The position numbers and the translations under genes were made by a program. The notes below the pieces were generated by a model. It was not told where the DNA came from. It made no database searches and saw nothing but the letters and a program-made list of their open reading frames with translations. Positions 55,205-64,000 of a stretch of 64,000 nucleotides of DNA are shown here, in pieces (within the stretch, counting starts at the first letter, position 1; every line of letters starts with the position of its first letter). The DNA comes from Sphingomonas kyeonggiensis (GTDB lineage Bacteria; Pseudomonadota; Alphaproteobacteria; Sphingomonadales; Sphingomonadaceae), in contig NZ_JACHLN010000002.1 in the NCBI RefSeq assembly GCF_014204495.1, forward strand, positions 1,116,001 through 1,180,000, in the 5' to 3' direction.

Positions 55205-55245
55205 GCCCTTAGGGGCGTGCGCATGTGCGTCCGGCCCCTAAGGGC
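55205..55245 (-). promoter_or_regulatory. strong hairpin in the leuA leader (candidate attenuator)
   Basis: GCCCTTAGGGGC and GCCCCTAAGGGC form a perfect 12-pair stem around a 17-base loop that itself contains GCGCATGTGCG. The stop codon of the leader ORF lies in the stem's first arm on the minus strand. No long T-run follows, so the mechanism (termination or control of leuA translation) is not settled. Confidence 0.6.
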
Positions 55246-55291
55246 GGATAAGTCGCAGGCCGAGAAGTGCGCGGGTCATCATGTTGGGCAT
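55238..55291 (-). CDS. leuL: leuA leader peptide
   Basis: This is a 17-codon ORF, MPNMMTRALLGLRLIRP, with four leucines in six residues (CTT, CTC, CTG, CTT). Further ATGs at codons 4 and 5 could also start it. It ends within the hairpin that precedes leuA, about 78 bases upstream of the leuA ATG. Ribosome stalling at leucine codons during starvation would cover the leader and alter hairpin formation. This is the classic logic of leu operon attenuation, though it is known here only from arrangement. Confidence 0.6.
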   Translation of the reverse strand: MPNMMTRALLGLRLIRP

Positions 55292-55323
55292 GCCTTTAGA
55301 CAAGCCCGCGCCGCCTTGTCCAC

Positions 55324-55560
55324 TCACATTACGTTTGTGACTGCCGTAGCGTCGCTATTGGCGGTCGCTTCATCGGTCTCGCCCATGGCCTCCGCTGCAT
55401 TGACCGCCACGGCATCGGCCTCGGGCGTCTCGCTGGCCTTGGGGCTCGGCGTGGCGACGATCTCGGCCATGGGCGGCGGATCGGAATAGTTGGTGCCGGT
55501 GGTGCCGCTGCCGCCACAGCCTGCCAGAATCAGCAATCCGCCAACCACCAGAACGCGCAT
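55324..55560 (-). CDS. small lipoprotein
   Basis: The 78-residue precursor has lipobox LILAGC (Cys15) after a short hydrophobic stretch. The low-complexity mature part (Gly/Thr/Ala/Asp-rich, TPSPKASETPEADAVAVNAAE) is probably disordered. It is likely an inner- or outer-membrane-anchored peptide of unknown role. It lies upstream of leuA on the same strand, 32 bases before the leader ORF. Confidence 0.65.
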   Translation of the reverse strand: MRVLVVGGLLILAGCGGSGTTGTNYSDPPPMAEIVATPSPKASETPEADAVAVNAAEAMGETDEATANSDATAVTNVM

Positions 55561-55844
55561 CCCGCTCTCCCCTTTTGCCGTGAAAACGCTCCTTAGCATG
55601 GCAGTTTCCCCTCTCCTACCGGCCGTTTAACCCGACTTATCCCCAAAATGTCGCTCTCAGGGGGCGTCTCGGCGCATCTGCTCTCTAGACAGACGCGATT
55701 TGGCACGATCAAAGGGTTGTCAGGTGAGGAGTAACGCCCTCACCACGGAACATCGTAGGCGCAAAAGGCGGCGGAACGGTTCGCACAAGCCGCTGGCGCA
55801 GACGAAGGCATGGCCCGTCCAGGGCAGGAACAGGAGAAGACTTT

Positions 55845-56102
55845 ATGGCCGAGACCAAAGCACGCGGCGGCATCGCCAAGCCGGTGACCCCTTCGCCCGA
55901 GCTGGCCAAGATCGTTGGTACTGCGGACCTCCCGCGCAGCGAGATCGTGAGCAAGCTGTGGGAGTACATCAAGAAGAACAACCTGCAGAACCCGGCGAAC
56001 AAGCGCGAGATCCTCGCTGACGACGTGCTGCGTCCGATCTTCGGCGCCGACAAGGTGACGATGTTCGAGATGAACAAGCACATCGCGAAGCACGTCAAGT
56101 AA
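55845..56102 (+). CDS. stand-alone SWIB/MDM2 domain protein
   Basis: This 85-residue protein has a basic lead and a full SWIB domain: ELAKIVGTADLPRSEIVSKLWEYIKKNNLQNPANKREI, then ADDVLRPIFGADKVTMFEMNKHIAKH. In eukaryotes the fold occurs in chromatin remodelling subunits. Bacterial copies are found in Chlamydia, where it fuses to topoisomerase, and in various proteobacteria. The function here is unknown but probably nucleoid- or DNA-linked. The ATG follows AGGAGAAGACTTT. Confidence 0.93.
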   Translation: MAETKARGGIAKPVTPSPELAKIVGTADLPRSEIVSKLWEYIKKNNLQNPANKREILADDVLRPIFGADKVTMFEMNKHIAKHVK

Positions 56103-56188
56103 GCCGGGCCGGGGCGCATGCCCCGCCGCTGAAAGCGCTTGGGGCGGGTTCCGGACGGAGCCCGCCCCTTTGCTTAGGAAGGACTAGA

Positions 56189-56368
56189 ATGGCCGAACGT
56201 TTCGAGCGTCACCGCCAGCCCTGGCGCGCCGACGAGATCCAGAAGCTCCACACCCTCGCCAAGAAGGGCATGGCCCTGAAGGCGATCGCGAAGGCGCTCA
56301 CCCGCAGCGAGGAATCGGTGAAGGAGCGCGCCAAGCTCGACGGGCTGAGCATCGCCAAGCTCCACTAG
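56189..56368 (+). CDS. small SANT/Myb-like helix-turn-helix protein
   Basis: The 59-residue frame reads RQPWRADEIQKLHTLAKKGM, then ALKAIAKALTRSEESVKERAK, then LDGLSIAKLH. Its pattern (W, E, L, then IA..L.RS..SV..R) matches a Myb/SANT or SMC-hinge-like three-helix domain. AGGAAGGACTAGA before ATG is a good ribosome site. It follows the SWIB gene by 86 bases on the same strand, and its stop overlaps the convergent gene's stop codon by four bases. I know no named family; DNA binding is likely by fold. Confidence 0.7.
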   Translation: MAERFERHRQPWRADEIQKLHTLAKKGMALKAIAKALTRSEESVKERAKLDGLSIAKLH

Positions 56369-56772
56369 AGCTTGGGCTTCGGCCCGATCTCGATGTGCAG
56401 GATCCGCCCGACATGGGCGCGCTCGCTACCGCTCTCCTCGAGCTTGAACACCAGCCCGCCCCCGGTGACCACGCTGCGCTTGAGCCCGGGCCAGGGCGCG
56501 CCCGGCGTCACCACCGCCCCCGGCAGGCACGCAGCGATCCGCTGGGCCATCGTCTCGTGGGTGATCTCGGGCGGCAGCATGCTCTGGTGGCAGGCATAGC
56601 CTTGGCTGCGATAGCACGCCCGCAACAGCCGCGGCGCAAAGTCCGAGCGGTACAGCGCCTTGTACGCCACCGGATCGGCAACCGCCGCGGACAACCGTTG
56701 CAGGTCCGCACAGATCGGATCGTCCTGGACCAAGGGTGCCGCCACCAGCGCAAACCCAAGCAGAAGATGCAT
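56365..56772 (-). CDS. small exported protein of unknown function
   Basis: The 135-residue precursor has a short signal (MHLLLGFALVAAPLVQ). The mature domain has four cysteines (ICADLQ, RACYRS, YACHQS, AACLPG) that could form disulfides in the periplasm. A C-terminal part VVTGGGLVFKLEESG suggests beta strands. No family is recognised. The frame is open upstream, but that part is antisense to the flavoprotein gene start. Confidence 0.65.
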   Translation of the reverse strand: MHLLLGFALVAAPLVQDDPICADLQRLSAAVADPVAYKALYRSDFAPRLLRACYRSQGYACHQSMLPPEITHETMAQRIAACLPGAVVTPGAPWPGLKRSVVTGGGLVFKLEESGSERAHVGRILHIEIGPKPKL

Positions 56773-56848
56773 CCCCAATCTCCTTCCGGGCCCGGAACAT
56801 CCCCCACCCCGGCTTGCCGCAGCCTGAACACCTGCTAGGCGCAGCGCA

Positions 56849-58024
56849 ATGTATGACGCGATCATCCTGGGAGCCGGCGCCGCGGGGCTGATGTGCGCGC
56901 TCACCGCCGGCCAGCGGGGCAAGCGCGTGCTGCTCGTCGACCATGCCGAGGCGCCGGGCAAGAAGATCCTGATCTCCGGCGGCGGCCGCTGCAACTTCAC
57001 CAATATCGGCACCGATCCGGCACGCTACCTCTCGCAGAACCCGCACTTCATGAAGTCGGCGCTCGGCCGCTACACCGCGCAGGACTTCCTCGACCTGGTC
57101 GAGGCGCACCGCATCGCCTGGCACGAAAAGACCCTCGGCCAGCTCTTCTGCGACGGTTCCGCCCGCCAGATCGTCGACATGCTGCTCGACGAGTGCGAGC
57201 GCGGCGGCGTCGAGCTCTGGCTTGGCCACGCGCCCCAGGTCGAGCATGCCGACGCCCGCTTCCGCGTCACCTGCGGCAAGCGCACCGCCGAGGCGCCCGC
57301 GCTGGTGATCGCCACCGGCGGCCCCTCCATCCCCAAGCTCGGCGCGACCAGCTTCGCCTATGACCTGGCCCGCCGCTTCGGCCTCAAGGTGGTCGAGCCC
57401 CGCCCCGCCCTCGTGCCCCTCACCCTCAGCGGCGAGGAAGCCCTGTTCCGCGAGCTCTCCGGCGTCTCGACCGAGGTGGTCGCCCGCGCCGGCAAGGCAG
57501 CCTTCCGCGAAGCCGCCCTGTTCACCCATCGCGGCCTCTCGGGCCCGGCGATCCTCCAGGTCTCCAGCTACTGGCGCCACGGCGAGAGCATCGGCATCGA
57601 CTTCCTGCCGCAAGCCGAGCCCGGCTGGCTGCTCGCCGCCAAGCGTGCGCGCCCGCGCGTCACCCTGCGCAAGCTGCTCGGCGAAGCCCTGCCCGATCGC
57701 CTGGCCGACGCGCTGGCCGAGAAGCTCGCCCTCGCCACCGAGCTCGCCAACACCCCCGATCGCAAGCTCGACGACGCCGCCCGCCGCCTCGCCGACTGGC
57801 GCTTCAGCCCGAACGGCACCGAAGGCTATGCCAAGGCCGAAGTCACCGTCGGCGGGATCAGCACCGCCGAACTCAGTTCGCAGACGATGGAGGCCCGCAA
57901 GCTGCCCGGCCTCTACGCGATCGGCGAAGCCGTGGACGTTACGGGGTGGCTGGGCGGCTACAACTTCCAATGGGCCTGGGCGAGCGGCCGCGCGGCCGGT
58001 CTGGCACTCTCCCCAACCGCCTGA
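56849..58024 (+). CDS. HI0933/BaiN-type NAD(P)/FAD-dependent oxidoreductase
   Basis: The 391-residue flavoprotein has AIILGAGAAGLMCALTAGQRG, an FAD-binding dinucleotide fold at the N-terminus. APGKKILISGGGRCNFTN (near 37-54) is the family hallmark, and the C-terminus reads LYAIGEAVDVTGWLGGYNFQWAWASG. The physiological reaction is unknown for most members. It starts 76 bases after the previous gene's start region, divergent from it. Confidence 0.92.
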   Translation: MYDAIILGAGAAGLMCALTAGQRGKRVLLVDHAEAPGKKILISGGGRCNFTNIGTDPARYLSQNPHFMKSALGRYTAQDFLDLVEAHRIAWHEKTLGQLFCDGSARQIVDMLLDECERGGVELWLGHAPQVEHADARFRVTCGKRTAEAPALVIATGGPSIPKLGATSFAYDLARRFGLKVVEPRPALVPLTLSGEEALFRELSGVSTEVVARAGKAAFREAALFTHRGLSGPAILQVSSYWRHGESIGIDFLPQAEPGWLLAAKRARPRVTLRKLLGEALPDRLADALAEKLALATELANTPDRKLDDAARRLADWRFSPNGTEGYAKAEVTVGGISTAELSSQTMEARKLPGLYAIGEAVDVTGWLGGYNFQWAWASGRAAGLALSPTA

Positions 58025-58256
58025 TTTATCACATATTGCGGGTAATTTTGCGCAGTTTCCGTAGCGGAAACCGCCAGTTCGCACCATCGTGGCGGTTTTA
58101 TTACGGTATTTTCACGTATTGAAATATTCGCCAATGACGAATGTTGCGCCATTGTGTCCTCTACAAAGGGATCATTGCCCGATCGTGCAGACTTTGCACC
58201 ACGCGGGGACATGGTTCCCGGCTTCGAGCCTTTTGGAACCTTCAGGAGGTCTTTCG

Positions 58257-59651
58257 ATGCATTGGTTTGAAGCCACGGCACCTATTCGTCTCAAGCTCTA
58301 CGTAGCATTCAGTTCGCTGATCGGCGTGATGACGCTGGTCGCCCTCGTCGCGTTCCTCGCGCCGCTGATGGTCGCGCTGCCGCTGGTCGCGCTGCTGATT
58401 GGCGGCGCCGCCATCCAGTGCGTCCGCTACCGCGCCGCGATCGCCAATCCCTATGTCGCCACCGTGGTCCGCATGGAAGCGCTTGCCGCCGGCGACCTCA
58501 ACAGCCCGATCGAGTTCACCAACTATCAGGATTGCGTCGGCCGCATGACCAAGGCGATGCACACCTTCCGCGACAACGCGGTCGAGCAGCAGCGCCAGGC
58601 GGAGGAGCAGTCGATCGCCGTTTCGCATCTCGGCGCCAGCCTCGAGCAGCTGAGCCGCGGCGACCTTACCGCGAACATCGGTGACAGCTTCCCGGCCGGC
58701 TATGCCGAGCTCAAGGACCATTTCAACGCCGCGCTGGGCGCGCTGCGCGACCTGATCGGCTCGGTGATGCAGAGCGCCGAGACGATCCAGACCGGCTCGG
58801 CCGAGATCGCCTCGGCCTCTGAAGATCTTGCCCGCCGTACCGAGGCGAACGCCTCCAGCCTCGAGCAGACCACTGCCGCGGTCAGCCAGATGGACGGCCG
58901 CCTCAAGGCGACCGCCGCCGCCGCGGGCCGCACTGTCGAGCGCGCCGACGGCGCCATCGCCACCGTCTCGGGCGGCCGCGAGATCGCCGAGGAAGCGGTG
59001 CAGGCGATGACCCGCGTCAGCGAGAGCGCCAAGGGCATCGACAGCGTCATCGAAGGCCTCGACAAGATCGCCTTCCAGACGCGCGTCCTCGCGATGAACG
59101 CCGCCGTCGAAGCCGGCCGTGCCGGTGAAGCCGGCCGTGGCTTCGCGGTCGTCGCCGATCTCGTCTCCGCGCTCGCGATGCGCGCCGAGGAAGAAGCCGG
59201 CCGCGCCCGTGACCAGCTGACCGCCACCCAGACCGACATCGTCGCCGCGGTGGAGATGGTCCAGAAGGTCGACGGCGCCTTCGCCAACATCTCGAGCGAT
59301 GTCGCCGAGGTCCACACCCTGCTCGGCGAGATGGCCAGCGACAACCAGGCCCAGGCCAACGCGATCACCGAGATCAGCCTGGCGATCAACACAATGGACC
59401 AGTCGACCCAGCAGAATGCTGCCATGGTCGAGGAATCCTCGGCGGCGGCCCGCAACCTGAGCAGCGAAGTCGATGCGCTCAGCGAGCAGGCCGGCAAGTT
59501 CGACGTCGGCGCCACCACCGTCCGCGCCCGCACGCCGGCCAAGGTCCCGTCGCGCCCGCAAAAGCAGCGCGGCTATGTCTCCCCGGTCAAGCCGCTCGCC
59601 GCGGCCCGCCCGGCGGCACCGGCCTCCAGCGACGACTGGGCCAGCTTCTGA
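58257..59651 (+). CDS. methyl-accepting chemotaxis protein without periplasmic domain
   Basis: The 464-residue chemoreceptor has two membrane helices (about 17-30 and 33-52) joined by only a few residues, so there is almost no external ligand domain. Two HAMP-like linkers follow (about 65-115 and 130-180). The signalling tip reads FQTRVLAMNAAVEAGRAGEAGRGFAVVADLV (near 280-310). After a flexible Pro/Ala tail it ends DDWASF. The final DWASF fits the x-W-x-x-F CheR/CheB tether. The ATG at 58257 follows AGGAGG. No che genes are adjacent. Confidence 0.93.
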   Translation: MHWFEATAPIRLKLYVAFSSLIGVMTLVALVAFLAPLMVALPLVALLIGGAAIQCVRYRAAIANPYVATVVRMEALAAGDLNSPIEFTNYQDCVGRMTKAMHTFRDNAVEQQRQAEEQSIAVSHLGASLEQLSRGDLTANIGDSFPAGYAELKDHFNAALGALRDLIGSVMQSAETIQTGSAEIASASEDLARRTEANASSLEQTTAAVSQMDGRLKATAAAAGRTVERADGAIATVSGGREIAEEAVQAMTRVSESAKGIDSVIEGLDKIAFQTRVLAMNAAVEAGRAGEAGRGFAVVADLVSALAMRAEEEAGRARDQLTATQTDIVAAVEMVQKVDGAFANISSDVAEVHTLLGEMASDNQAQANAITEISLAINTMDQSTQQNAAMVEESSAAARNLSSEVDALSEQAGKFDVGATTVRARTPAKVPSRPQKQRGYVSPVKPLAAARPAAPASSDDWASF

Positions 59652-59675
59652 TTGCGTGGAGATGCCACCTTCAGA

Positions 59676-59817
59676 TTCCCCTCCCTGCAAGGGAGGGGTT
59701 AGGGGTGGGTTAGGAAAGGCCGGGCTCGATGCCCGGCCTTTTCTTTTATCCCCACCGGTCAGCTGGGCTCGCTACGCTCGCAACCCACCCCCAGCCCCTC
59801 CCTTGCAGGGAGGGGAG
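59676..59817 (+). repeat. composite class D element with internal terminator, copy 2
   Basis: The order is CCCCTCCCTGCAAGGGAGG, GGTTAGGGGTGGGTTAG, hairpin AAAGGCCGGGC-TCGAT-GCCCGGCCTTTTCTTTT (59715-59745), then GGCTCGCTACGCTCGCAACC and an inverted CCCTCCCTTGCAGG arm. It matches copy 1 at 37051-37179 in reverse orientation. It lies between the convergent chemoreceptor and HxlR genes. Confidence 0.88.
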
Positions 59818-59834
59818 TGAAAGAAGCCCCCCCC

Positions 59835-60227
59835 CTACTCCGCCGCCGCCCGCGCCGCCTGCGCATCGCAGATGTCCGGCAGCCGCACTTCGATCCAGTC
59901 GGCCAGCGCGCGGATATGCCCCGCTGCCTCGCGCCCGATCGGCGTAAGGCTGTATTCCACATGCGGCGGCACCACCGGATAGGCGATCCGCTCGACCAGC
60001 CCGTCGCCTTCCAGCCATTGCAGCGTCTGCGCCAGCATCCTCTCGCTCACCCCGTCCACCTTGCGGCGCAGCTCGCTGAAGCGGTGCGTGCCGCCTTCCA
60101 GCACGATCAGGATCAGCACGCCCCATTGGCTGGAGATATGCTTCAGCACCTCGCGCGACGGGCAGTTGCGCTCGAGCAATGCGCCACGGCGCACGCGGGT
60201 CGAGAAGGGCTCCGGGCTTTTTTCCAT
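59835..60227 (-). CDS. HxlR family transcriptional regulator
   Basis: The 130-residue protein has a winged-helix HxlR domain: NCPSREVLKHISSQWGVLILIVLEGGTHRFSELRRK (about 22-57). It continues SERMLAQTLQWLEGDGLVERIAYPVVPPHVEYSLTPIGREA. The conserved cysteine is in RNCPSREV (Cys22), the redox- or electrophile-sensing position in YodB/HypR-type members. It is divergent from the NmrA-like reductase, with dyads immediately upstream of its start codon, so self-repression and control of that gene are likely. Confidence 0.92.
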   Translation of the reverse strand: MEKSPEPFSTRVRRGALLERNCPSREVLKHISSQWGVLILIVLEGGTHRFSELRRKVDGVSERMLAQTLQWLEGDGLVERIAYPVVPPHVEYSLTPIGREAAGHIRALADWIEVRLPDICDAQAARAAAE

Positions 60228-60262
60228 ACTTACCTGAATGTATGTACTTACGAATAGTAAGC
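60228..60262. promoter_or_regulatory. probable HxlR operator, two adjacent dyads
   Basis: CTTAC-GAATA-GTAAG (60247-60261) is a perfect dyad. CTTAC-CTGAAT-GTATG (60229-60244) is a degenerate copy on the same helical face. They abut the HxlR start codon and lie about 50 bases before the reductase ATG. Confidence 0.65.
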
Positions 60263-60309
60263 AAGGCCAATATCTGGATGTCCGTCACCCGCCAAGAAGG
60301 AACGGACAC

Positions 60310-61155
<846 letters not shown>

Positions 61156-61165
61156 CCATAACTCC

Positions 61166-61187
61166 CCCTCCCTGCAGGGAGGGGGAG
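61166..61187. repeat. short class D palindrome
   Basis: CCCCCTCCCTGCAGGGAGGG plus the final GG is a perfect palindrome related to the arms at 37051 and 59676. It lies 10 bases after the reductase stop and may act as its transcription end. Confidence 0.6.
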
Positions 61188-61214
61188 AGCCGAGTGCGGC
61201 ACTAATACTCAGCA

Positions 61215-61312
61215 GTTCCCCGGCGAAGGCCGGGGCCCAGTTGCAACCTCGTTGGTGAGTCTCCAGCGCCATCGATAGTGCGCCGGGACTGGGCCCCGGC
61301 CTTCGCCGGGGA
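61215..61312. repeat. class C paired palindrome (REPIN-like)
   Basis: GTTCCCCGGCGAAGGCCGGG and GGCCTTCGCCGGGGAA are separated by about 60 bases. It belongs to the same group as 9370 and 30861, with GAAGG for GAAAG in the arm. Confidence 0.8.
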
Positions 61313-61377
61313 AAGAGGCCTCGCAACCCAACCGCCCTCAAGCGCCGTAACGAAGCGCAAAAGACTTCATCCCCGAC

Positions 61378-61472
61378 CGTCATCCCCGCGAAGGCGGGGA
61401 TCCATTCCGGCTGGCAGGAGCGAGTCTCAACCAGCTCAGCGCCAATGGATCCCCGCCTCCGCGGGGATGACG
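61378..61472. repeat. class B paired palindrome (REPIN-like)
   Basis: CGTCATCCCCGCGAAGGCGG and complement with a CCTCCG variant in the right arm, directly after the class C pair. Confidence 0.8.
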
Positions 61473-61614
61473 AAATGATAGCGCAACCAAAAACCCCGCA
61501 ATCCCGCCATTAAGTTGCGCACCCCTCTCCCCACACGACACAAAGCCACGTCGAGACAAATCAACCCTCTTTTCCCTTGCGATACGGCCTTTGCGAGCCC
61601 ATGTGCGGGGTCTC

Positions 61615-63341
<1,727 letters not shown>

Positions 63342-63345
<4 letters not shown>

Positions 63346-63791
63346 GGATCCTCGTCGACGCCGACGCCTGCCCGGTGAAGGACGAGGTCTATAAGGTCGC
63401 CTGGCGCCATGCGGTGCCGGTGGTGATCGTGAGCAATTCGTGGCTGCGCGTGCCCCAGCATCCGCTGGTCAGCCGCCAGGTGGTCAGCGACGGCTTCGAC
63501 GCCGCCGATGACTGGATCGCGGAAGCCGCGGATGCGCGGTCGGTGGTGATCACCTCCGATATCCTGCTCGCGGATCGCGCCTTGAAGGCAGGCGCGAAGG
63601 TGCTGGCGCCCAACGGCCGGCCCTTCACGGCGAACTCGATCGGCGCGGCGATAGCCACCCGCGCGATCATGGCGGACCTGCGTGCGGGCGGCGATCAGGT
63701 CGGAGGTTCGAATCCCTTCTCTAGCGCGGACCGCTCGAATTTTTTGCAGGCGCTGGACCGTGAGCTGGTCGCGTTGAAGCGACTTACCTAA
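63342..63791 (+). CDS. YaiI/YqxD family DUF188 protein
   Basis: The 149-residue protein starts (GTG) RILVDADACPVKDEVYKVA with the DUF188 acidic DADACPVK motif. SDILLADRALKAGAKVLAPNGRPFTANSIG and the C-terminal SADRSNFLQALDREL match the family, whose PIN-like fold suggests a nuclease; the role is unknown. The GTG overlaps the helicase stop by four bases, so it is translationally coupled. Confidence 0.93.
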
Positions 63792-63838
63792 TCTTAGGAG
63801 ACGTGCAGGCATAGTTCCGCATCGGGGATGAGGGACCT

Positions 63839-64000
63839 ATGCTGAAACTACCGCTGATCGCTCCACAGCCGCCAAGGCTGAGTGAAATGGCCGAAGAGCT
63901 GCGCGCGCTTGAGGCAAGCGGCTATTTCAGCAACGGCGGCCCCATCGTCCGCGATTTCGAGCGCCGGGCCGTGGCCCAGCTCTTCGGCGGCGAAGGCCTG
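63839..64000 (+). CDS. DegT/DnrJ/EryC1-type aminotransferase, 5' end only
   Basis: From the ATG at 63839 (after GATGAGGGACCT) the visible 54 codons read through LPLIAPQPPRLSEMAEELRA and SGYFSNGGPIVRDFERR to AVAQLFGGEGL. SNGGPIVRDFE is the opening pattern of PLP-dependent sugar aminotransferases of this family, which act in surface polysaccharide or natural-product sugars. The gene runs past the window edge, so the lysine and substrate class are not seen. Confidence 0.75.
   Translation, partial: MLKLPLIAPQPPRLSEMAEELRALEASGYFSNGGPIVRDFERRAVAQLFGGEGL

Larger units (their letters stand above)
61156..61614. other. 459-base intergenic region packed with repeats
   Basis: Between the reductase and helicase genes lie a short class D palindrome, one class C pair and one class B pair in series, described separately. 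Outside them I see no gene. The 61500-61600 part is AT-richer than its surroundings and probably holds the helicase promoter. Confidence 0.7.

Noticed and set aside
55700..56020. 106-codon frame overlapping the SWIB gene start
   Set aside because: Out of frame with the SWIB gene and lacking its own ribosome site; the SWIB gene has a clear site and domain.
63702..63720. tRNA T-arm-like GGAGGTTCGAATCCCTTCT inside the DUF188 gene
   Set aside because: No acceptor, D or anticodon arms around it, and the codons fit the family C-terminus; chance resemblance, although an att site was considered.

Overview
The window is chromosomal DNA of a GC-rich alphaproteobacterium, most probably a Sphingomonas or close relative (Sphingomonadales). 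The grounds are the protein families (large TonB-dependent receptor, MipA/OmpV, SPOR/TPR and Sel1/SPOR proteins, DUF1570 and DUF3089 proteins, a LeuA2-type isopropylmalate synthase), the tRNA-Leu/tig/clpP/clpX/lon/hupB series on one strand, and short intergenic palindromes of the kind common in sphingomonads. This is inference from gene content; no database search was possible. Coding density is high, with about 75 genes or gene fragments. There is no prophage, IS transposase, CRISPR array or rRNA.

Layout. 1-17,000: protein quality control on the minus strand (tRNA-Leu(UAG), tig, clpP, clpX, lon, hupB, and the 5' end of a second tRNA at the left edge). It is interrupted by blocks holding an M1-type aminopeptidase, an ICMT-like methyltransferase, an NCS1 nucleobase transporter flanked by two related membrane proteins, and a glycosyltransferase/epimerase group. 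17,000-22,000: small proteins, a Crp/Fnr regulator, an ArsR regulator divergent from a fatty-acid desaturase, and a cyclophilin. 21,100-24,600: gatC-gatA-(51-codon gene)-gatB for tRNA-dependent amidation. 24,700-31,600: a DUF3089 hydrolase, ruvX, then pyrB with a dihydroorotase-like gene whose catalytic residues are lost, a DJ-1/PfpI protein and small genes. 31,600-38,100: a SPOR/TPR protein with an RHH-like protein and an orphan ParA, a Sel1/SPOR protein, MipA, a DUF559 nuclease-like gene and serB. 38,000-42,500: miaA and the ilvB-ilvN-ilvC operon. 42,700-50,600: YceI, TMEM175-like channel, TonB receptor, the folE-SDR-folB pterin cluster and a diguanylate cyclase. 50,700-58,000: a quinone-reductase-like MDR enzyme, a DUF1570/TPR metallopeptidase, leuA preceded by a leucine-rich leader ORF and a strong hairpin, a SWIB-domain protein beside a SANT/Myb-like small protein, and a flavoprotein. 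58,200-64,000: a chemoreceptor, an HxlR regulator divergent from an NmrA-like reductase, a DEAD-box helicase, a DUF188 protein and the start of a DegT/DnrJ aminotransferase.

Common threads. Branched-chain amino acid synthesis is represented twice (ilvBNC, leuA), with a probable attenuation leader on leuA. Divergent regulator/target pairs (ArsR/desaturase, HxlR/reductase) have visible dyads between them. Many gene ends carry paired inverted repeats in at least five sequence classes. One is a composite element of about 130-140 bp enclosing a terminator-like hairpin, seen twice, each time between convergent genes.

The observations most worth checking are the leuA leader, the metal-ligand-free dihydroorotase partner of pyrB, an apparent AUC start codon on the aminopeptidase, the composite repeat/terminator element, and the SWIB/SANT-like gene pair.
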